Under the pieces are notes generated by a model, which saw nothing but the letters and a program-made list of their open reading frames with translations, was not told the origin of the DNA and did not search any database. Positions 6,950-10,492 of a stretch of DNA of 10,492 bases are shown here, one piece after another. The DNA comes from an uncultured Selenomonadales bacterium (GTDB lineage Bacteria; Bacillota_C; Negativicutes; Selenomonadales; Selenomonadaceae): contig CALGGX010000139.1 in the NCBI GenBank assembly GCA_937916025.1, positions 1 to 10,492 of the forward strand. Reading direction: 5' to 3'. The translations under genes were made by a program, and so were the position numbers. How positions within the stretch are numbered: position 1 is the stretch's first letter; every line of letters starts with the position of its first letter.

Positions 6950-7583
6950 GCCCCGCAAGGGGATTTTTTTTTTTGCCGCCGCAAAATACGTAAAACTCAA
7001 GGAGACGGGCGGCATCATTCAAAACGTATCCAACGATGCCAACATTGAAATCTCCGACAACACCGACACGCAAGGCTTAGTGTTACGACCGTTCGCGCTC
7101 GTGACCATTGAGCAGGCGGTGTACGCGCGGAAATTCAGCGGTAACGGTACTTGCACATTGGCGGTATTACCATTCACGACTTCCGCTTCGAGCGGCAGCA
7201 CTTCAGGCAGCGGCGATTCGATTGGTACGTCCGACGGCAGTTCCTCAACCGGCACCGGATATTCGACGGGCGGAAGTTCTTCGTCCGGCGCGGGGGCAGG
7301 TTCGAGCGGCGGTTCTACTTCTGCTGTCGATTACTATCATGATCTGCAGAGACGGAGACATTCATTCCCGCATCAACCACCGCCGCCACCTTACTATCGA
7401 ACGTTCGATCCCGATCCCGATGGCGGATACTTTGACGATAGGCACCCGCCGCATTTACCGCCGCCTCCGCCGCGTCCTAAGCACGGTGATCCGAACACTG
7501 TCGTTATCGAAATCCCGCGCTCCGAACTCCAGCGCAGCAACGGACGTTTTTACGTCGATTTACATCAAAGAAGGGATGTTTAA
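6924..7583 (+). CDS. Virion-like protein with Ser/Gly and Pro-rich linkers, N-terminus uncertain or lost
   Basis: The only usual in-frame start, ATG 6924, lies inside the end of fic and upstream of the terminator, so it is unlikely to be used. The believable protein begins after the T tract at AAKYVKLKETGG. It continues through a beta-rich domain (about 70 residues, ending in TLAVLPF), a Ser/Gly/Thr-rich linker (about residues 90-135) and a His/Pro-rich stretch with two PPPPP runs. It closes with VVIEIPRSELQRSNGRFYVD. An AAGGAG at 6999-7004 is followed only by ATC/ATT codons. The body resembles a virion surface or tail protein, but I do not recognise the family. Its 5' end may have been removed when the hicB-fic module arrived. 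It is followed three bases later by a tail-fibre-like gene. Confidence 0.6.
   Translation: MRTFSKHSEPRKGIFFFAAAKYVKLKETGGIIQNVSNDANIEISDNTDTQGLVLRPFALVTIEQAVYARKFSGNGTCTLAVLPFTTSASSGSTSGSGDSIGTSDGSSSTGTGYSTGGSSSSGAGAGSSGGSTSAVDYYHDLQRRRHSFPHQPPPPPYYRTFDPDPDGGYFDDRHPPHLPPPPPRPKHGDPNTVVIEIPRSELQRSNGRFYVDLHQRRDV
6951..6974 (+). terminator. Intrinsic terminator after fic
   Basis: CCCC pairs with GGGG around a GCAA tetraloop, followed by one A and then eleven T (6964-6974). It starts two bases after the fic stop. The stem is short, but the T tract is very strong. Confidence 0.85.
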
Positions 7584-7586
7584 ACC

Positions 7587-8153
7587 ATGGCCAGCAATAC
7601 TACTCTTGTGAACTTCGGCAATCTTCAGACTTTCAAAAACCAATTCGTGACTTTCAATGACGGGCGATACTTGCAAGGCTCCGAATACGTCGACACTCTG
7701 ACTACCAAAATCAAAGCAGACAAATTGCCCAGCTACGTTGATGATGTCGTCGACGTTCACGTCGTTTACAACGCCGAATCCGATACGTCACTCTTTTATC
7801 TCGACAGCGACGGCACACGTGGCAGCGCACTTGTTGCGGGCGAGAAGGATAAGATTTACATTGATCTTGATGCTACTATCGATGGTACTTACCGCTGGTC
7901 GGGCTCGCGCTTCATTCCCGTCAACAATGCCGTCTCGACTGCCGATCGAGCACTCAAAGATGCCGACGGCAACACATTCTCATCGACTTATGCCAAATTG
8001 ACCGATCTCACTGCGGCAACGACTGTTACCGCCACAGATTCCACTACCGGCGTTGTAAAAATTGGCACGGGCATCAATTTCGCCACCGACGGCACCATCA
8101 GTCTGTCTTACGCAAGCAATTCCGATATTGAAGAATTGTTTTCCAACAGCTGA
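7587..8153 (+). CDS. Tail-fibre-like protein 1
   Basis: ATG 7587 follows AAGAAGGGA with about eleven bases between. The 188-residue product opens with LVNFGNLQTFK, a motif echoed in the next genes (ISLMNLSTFK and INLGGLKTALE). It carries a beta-rich middle (IYIDLDATIDGTYRWSGSRF), then GVVKIGTG and DGTISLS, and ends in SDIEELFSNS. GVVKIG-type segments are common in phage tail-fibre and baseplate-associated proteins, where they precede the receptor-binding parts. It probably acts in the virion tail. It heads a run of short proteins that share the same end motifs. Confidence 0.72.
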   Translation: MASNTTLVNFGNLQTFKNQFVTFNDGRYLQGSEYVDTLTTKIKADKLPSYVDDVVDVHVVYNAESDTSLFYLDSDGTRGSALVAGEKDKIYIDLDATIDGTYRWSGSRFIPVNNAVSTADRALKDADGNTFSSTYAKLTDLTAATTVTATDSTTGVVKIGTGINFATDGTISLSYASNSDIEELFSNS

Positions 8154-8173
8154 TTGAAAGGAGCGATTAAATA

Positions 8174-8461
8174 ATGTCTGACACAACTATGATTTCTCTG
8201 ATGAACTTAAGCACATTCAAAACGGCGCAGGACAGCCTCAATAATGATACATTCATCGGCAAGCAGGGTTACATCGATGCGAGCGGCACGATGCTCAGTG
8301 CTGTATTGCCTGTCGCCACTTCTCTCGAAGCGGGCGTCGTCAAGATCGGGACGGGGCTTCAGATTCAGAACGGCACCATCAGCCTCTCTTCTCAGACCAT
8401 TCAACAAGCGGTCGGAAATGATACCATCTCTGACGACGATATCAGTGGTCTGTTTTTCTAA
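8174..8461 (+). CDS. Tail-fibre-like protein 2 (short paralogue)
   Basis: ATG 8174 follows AAAGGAG (8157-8163). The 95-residue product is a compact version of the gene before it. It has ISLMNLSTFKTAQDSL at the N-terminus, GVVKIGTGLQIQNGTISLS in the middle and DDDISGLFF at the C-terminus. It lacks the beta-rich middle of protein 1. It is probably a tail-fibre or tail-tip component. A terminator follows at 8485. Confidence 0.7.
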   Translation: MSDTTMISLMNLSTFKTAQDSLNNDTFIGKQGYIDASGTMLSAVLPVATSLEAGVVKIGTGLQIQNGTISLSSQTIQQAVGNDTISDDDISGLFF

Positions 8462-8484
8462 GGCGACTCAAAACAACCAACGCG

Positions 8485-8513
8485 AGGCACTGCCAATTTC
8501 GGTGGTGCCTTTT
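8485..8513 (+). terminator. Intrinsic terminator after tail-fibre-like protein 2
   Basis: A ten-pair stem (8485-8494 with 8501-8510, including two adjacent T-G wobbles) closes a six-base loop, AATTTC. It runs into TTTT (8510-8513). It lies between the stop at 8461 and the Shine-Dalgarno of the next gene. Confidence 0.75.
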
Positions 8514-8539
8514 GCGTTCCGGAAAGGAGTGATTTTTGA

Positions 8540-8847
8540 ATGGATTATACAGCAATGCTTTTGCACTTCGATGAAAGTGTGACGAGAACGGATTCTCCGG
8601 CAATTGCGCTTGGTTCAATTCCGATTGTTGTTTGACGAGCCCGACAATAACGCTCGGAGCAAACGACTTTACTATTGATTTCAGACTTAATTTCTATGAG
8701 AGTCAATATGCCACCGGAGATTTTCCCATCGTCTCTTTTGATGCCGATAACGATTCTTCCGATTTCAGATTGCAGTTAACTGAGCCTGCAACCATTAACT
8801 CGTCGGGGGTGGTAAAAATTGGAGGCGGCAAGACGCTAATCCGATGA
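8540..8847 (+). pseudogene. LamG-like tail protein, frameshifted and shortened
   Basis: ATG 8540 follows AAAGGAG (8523-8529) by ten bases and gives MDYTAMLLHFDES and so on, a typical opening of phage LamG/concanavalin-like proteins. The frame stops at TGA 8633-8635 after 31 residues. The next frame carries on with TSPTITLGANDFTIDFRLN, the usual LamG follow-up. One more T in the TTT at 8631-8633 would join them as IVVLTSPTITLG. The second part changes abruptly after FRLQLTEPAT into a short GVVKIGGG segment and ends at TGA 8845-8847. The whole is about 100 residues, much shorter than a normal LamG domain, so an internal deletion is likely as well. The stop overlaps the next start as ATGA. Confidence 0.65.
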
Positions 8848-9221
8848 AGTCGATTAATCTCGGCGGATTGAAAACGGCACTCGAATTGTTTTCCGACGCA
8901 TTGTCGGAGCAGTTCTCTGTACAATCCTGCAATACAATCGGAACATTCACGGGAGCGACTTCGATTGTTTCAGGTTCTTCCGGTTTGGTTCCTGCGCCGA
9001 CCACTTCCGACACAACGAAGTTTCTGTGCGGCGACGGTTCTTGGCAGACTGTTTCCGGTGGCGGCATTGATTCTCTTCCGGTCGCGTCAAGCAATACTCT
9101 CGGTTGTGTAAAGATCGGCGCGGGACTCGCCATTTCCAACGGCGTTTTGAGTGTCAGCCTCTCGGAGTTGATTTTGCCGAGCATTTCTTCCAACTCAGAA
9201 CGTGCTGTTTGGCTGGCTTAG
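8844..9221 (+). CDS. Tail-fibre-like protein 3
   Basis: ATG 8844 overlaps the previous stop (ATGA), so it is probably read by translational coupling; the nearest GGAGG is 18 bases upstream. The 125-residue product opens with INLGGLKTALELF and holds SGLVPAPTTSDTTKFLCGDGSW, in two runs SGLVPAPTTSD and TTKFLCGDGSWQ, a widespread phage tail-fibre signature. It then has a GCVKIGAGLAISNG segment. It is likely part of the tail-fibre or tail-tip set. Confidence 0.72.
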   Translation: MKSINLGGLKTALELFSDALSEQFSVQSCNTIGTFTGATSIVSGSSGLVPAPTTSDTTKFLCGDGSWQTVSGGGIDSLPVASSNTLGCVKIGAGLAISNGVLSVSLSELILPSISSNSERAVWLA

Positions 9222-9231
9222 GAGGTGCGCT

Positions 9232-9747
9232 ATGTCTCAGTATTCCAAATCCCTTCATTACGTCAAAAACGGGGCGACTCTTAACTGCTGTCTATATACT
9301 TCCACGGACGATATCGGCGAGCAACCTTATCTCTCGATCAACGATAACGGCGCGACCGTTTATGCGCCTCTCGTCGACACTTCCGACTCTGATGCTTCTG
9401 ATATTCGCGTTCGACACAACGGCACTACTTATGCTGTTGCACATCAATATTCCGTCGGCGATCCCGAGCCCGGACTTCTTCTTCAACGTACCAGAGCCGG
9501 TACTCACACGCAACATTACAGTGTCGGCGATACTTTCGACATCGTACTCAACGGCACTGTTTCTGATGATCTTTCCTTCAACAACGAAACTTGGCGCGCC
9601 GTCATTATTGGTTTCGATCACAACGCCGCTTTGGAAACAGGCGGTGCTTATTCTACCACTCTTGCCATCTGCAGAGATACGTCGGCAACTGGTTTATATT
9701 CGGCTACGAATTGTCTAATGCGGGCGGCTGGAATAGCAGTATCATGA
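9232..9747 (+). CDS. Tail protein with DUF6273-like domain, 5' part before a frameshift
   Basis: ATG 9232 is six bases after GGAGG (9221-9225). The N-terminus HYVKNGATLNCCLYTSTDDIG followed by DIRVRHNGTTYAV reads as the small beta module that opens many phage tail-tip proteins (runs HYVKNGATLNCCLYTS and DIRVRHNGTTYAV). After YSVGDTFDIV comes the start of a DUF6273-like domain (ETWRAVIIGFDHN). The frame is believable up to about AICRDTSATG (near 9692). After that it gives unlikely sequence and stops at 9747, while the true continuation is in the next frame. One extra T in TTT at 9693-9695 would restore TGFIFGYELSNAGGW. Intact, the protein would be about 316 residues. Confidence 0.75.
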   Translation: MSQYSKSLHYVKNGATLNCCLYTSTDDIGEQPYLSINDNGATVYAPLVDTSDSDASDIRVRHNGTTYAVAHQYSVGDPEPGLLLQRTRAGTHTQHYSVGDTFDIVLNGTVSDDLSFNNETWRAVIIGFDHNAALETGGAYSTTLAICRDTSATGLYSATNCLMRAAGIAVS

Positions 9748-10181
9748 AACAAACTGTTATGCCTAATTTCTTCAATGCTTTACCTGCGGAATGGCGCGCT
9801 GTTGTCGGCAATGTCACCAAATACACCGACAACACCGGTAATGCCTCTACCTCTGAGGCTAATGTTACTGCTACTTCCGAGAAGATTTTTATTCCATCTG
9901 TTTATGAGTTTGTCGGCAACGTGAGAAATGCAAATACTTACGAAGCATCGAAACAAGCGCAATACGATTACTTCCAGTCTCTCAACCGGATCATCTATTT
10001 TCATTTTATGTACGGAACGCGTTCGGCGGAATGTTACACAATAGCCACGCGTTCCCCTGTTCGTACCGATAATCAATATTTCCAATCTGTCGCCAAAAGA
10101 TCAGCATCGACGAGTTGGACTTATTTTAATCAAGACCCGCGTCAAAATCAAGGCGTTATTCCCTGTTTTACCGTTTTTTGA
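9744..10181 (+). CDS. Tail protein with DUF6273-like domain, 3' part
   Basis: The formal start is ATG 9744, overlapping the previous stop (ATGA). The frame is protein-like from about 9693, with FGYELSNAGGWNSSIM just ahead of that ATG, so this is the rest of the same gene. It holds MPNFFNALPAEWRAV, KYTDNTGNAST, KIFIPSVYEFVG and a C-terminal TIATRSP-to-GVIPCFTVF stretch. The last part resembles the end of C-type-lectin or formylglycine-like folds found on phage tail tips. A role in host binding is inferred. It stops at TGA 10179-10181. Confidence 0.7.
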   Translation: MKQTVMPNFFNALPAEWRAVVGNVTKYTDNTGNASTSEANVTATSEKIFIPSVYEFVGNVRNANTYEASKQAQYDYFQSLNRIIYFHFMYGTRSAECYTIATRSPVRTDNQYFQSVAKRSASTSWTYFNQDPRQNQGVIPCFTVF

Positions 10182-10195
10182 TGCGAATTTTTTGT

Positions 10196-10218
10196 ACAGC
10201 TGAATAAATATCAGCTGT
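10196..10218 (+). terminator. Perfect 8-base-pair hairpin between the tail protein and the holin-like gene
   Basis: ACAGCTGA (10196-10203) and TCAGCTGT (10211-10218) are exact inverted copies around a seven-base A/T loop. Only a weak T run follows on the + strand (TTAGTTGG), so it may be a weak terminator or an RNA processing site. Confidence 0.45.
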
Positions 10219-10282
10219 TTAGTTGGATTGCCCGACGTGAAACAAACGAATACGGTCATCAAAAAGGAGGTTGGGAGTCATC

Positions 10283-10463
10283 ATGGATGAATTTGAATTG
10301 ATATCAAAAGCAGTTGGCACGATCGCCTTTCCGATTGTTTGTTGCATTTGGATGGCGACGACCGGCAAGAGTGCTGTTGACAAGCTGGCAAAGTCGAACG
10401 ACAATCTCGCAGACGCTATCGCAAAATTCGGTGAAGCCGCAGGCAAGCACTCCGCATTATTAG
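10283..10463 (+). CDS. Small one-helix membrane protein, probable holin (3' truncated by contig end)
   Basis: ATG 10283 is chosen because GGAGG (10266-10270) and a nearer GGGAG (10273-10277) precede it. The in-frame TTG at 10271 touches the first Shine-Dalgarno and is too close. The protein opens MDEFELISKAVG, has one hydrophobic segment (TIAFPIVCCIWMA) and then a charged helical tail. This is the layout of YvrJ/BhlA-type small holin-like proteins, and its place after tail genes fits a lysis role. Only about 60 residues are native. The frame appears to end in IGRAHV, but those codons are Illumina adapter, so the true C-terminus is missing. Confidence 0.6.
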
Positions 10464-10492
10464 AGATCGGAAGAGCACACGTCTGAACTCCA
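10464..10492. other. Illumina TruSeq adapter read-through at the contig end
   Basis: The last 29 bases match the start of the standard TruSeq read-1 adapter (AGATCGGAAGAGC followed by ACACGTCTGAACTCCA). This is not biological sequence. It translates to the well-known adapter peptide ending IGRAHV. Confidence 0.97.

Larger units (their letters stand above)
8049..9164 (+). repeat. Four GVVKIG-type tail-fibre segments in consecutive genes
   Basis: Copies are at 8049-8108 (GVVKIGTG, then DGTISLS), 8333-8389 (GVVKIGTGLQIQNGTISLS), 8806-8829 (GVVKIGGG, truncated) and 9102-9164 (GCVKIGAGLAISNG, then VLSVSLS). They belong to four separate genes and differ mostly at third codon bases or by conservative changes, which points to old duplications of one module. 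Confidence 0.75.

Noticed and set aside
8626..9700. Programmed -1 frameshifting in the tail genes
   Set aside because: Neither site has an X-XXY-YYZ slippery heptamer, and the P-site codons (GTT, GGT) would not re-pair after a -1 slip.
9591..9743. Early part of the frame opening at TTG 9591
   Set aside because: Before about 9693 it reads as Arg/Cys/His-rich shadow of the tail gene; only the later part is real.
9900..10181. Diversity-generating retroelement variable region at the lectin-like C-terminus
   Set aside because: No template-like repeat, no reverse transcriptase and no enrichment of AAY codons is visible in the window.

Overview
The window is a piece of a tailed-phage or prophage late region, probably from a Bacillota (possibly Negativicutes) host. 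That host guess rests on the style of the polyvalent and tail proteins and on Shine-Dalgarno-type starts; no marker gene fixes it. All main genes read on the + strand except one short antitoxin-like gene. No RNA genes, integrase, transposase or CRISPR array were seen. The right end is Illumina TruSeq adapter sequence (10464-10492), so this is an untrimmed short-read contig end and the last gene is cut there.

Region 1 (1-5469) is a giant 'polyvalent' protein gene of the kind thought to be carried in virions and injected with phage DNA. It has an ADP-ribosyltransferase-like domain, an HEAGH metallopeptidase-like domain and an LPD38-like C-terminal module. The gene is open at the left edge. It breaks out of frame at 4207-4232, so the last ~420 residues lie in a second reading frame. 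Between 2056 and 2415 the long frame runs over two tandem, mutually homologous small genes in the +1 frame, each with its own Shine-Dalgarno sequence. The long-frame product there looks like an out-of-frame shadow. Two intrinsic-terminator-shaped hairpins lie in frame at repeated 'GAFS' linkers.

Region 2 (5470-6974) is a two-gene accessory module. A HicB-like antitoxin without HicA is on the minus strand, its stop codon abutting that of the polyvalent gene. Divergent from it is a class II Fic protein with an intact catalytic motif, followed by a terminator with an 11-T tract.

Region 3 (about 6975-10181) holds virion and tail genes: a protein with no credible start and Ser/Gly- and Pro-rich linkers, a run of short tail-fibre-like proteins sharing a GVVKIG motif, a frameshifted LamG-like remnant, and a frameshifted DUF6273/C-type-lectin-like tail protein. 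Region 4 (10283-end) is the start of a small one-helix membrane protein, probably a holin.

Several frame breaks plus a start-less gene suggest either a decaying prophage or local assembly error. G exceeds C on the + strand in the sampled polyvalent lines and C exceeds G in the sampled fic and tail lines, although the genes run the same way, which hints that the two parts have different histories.
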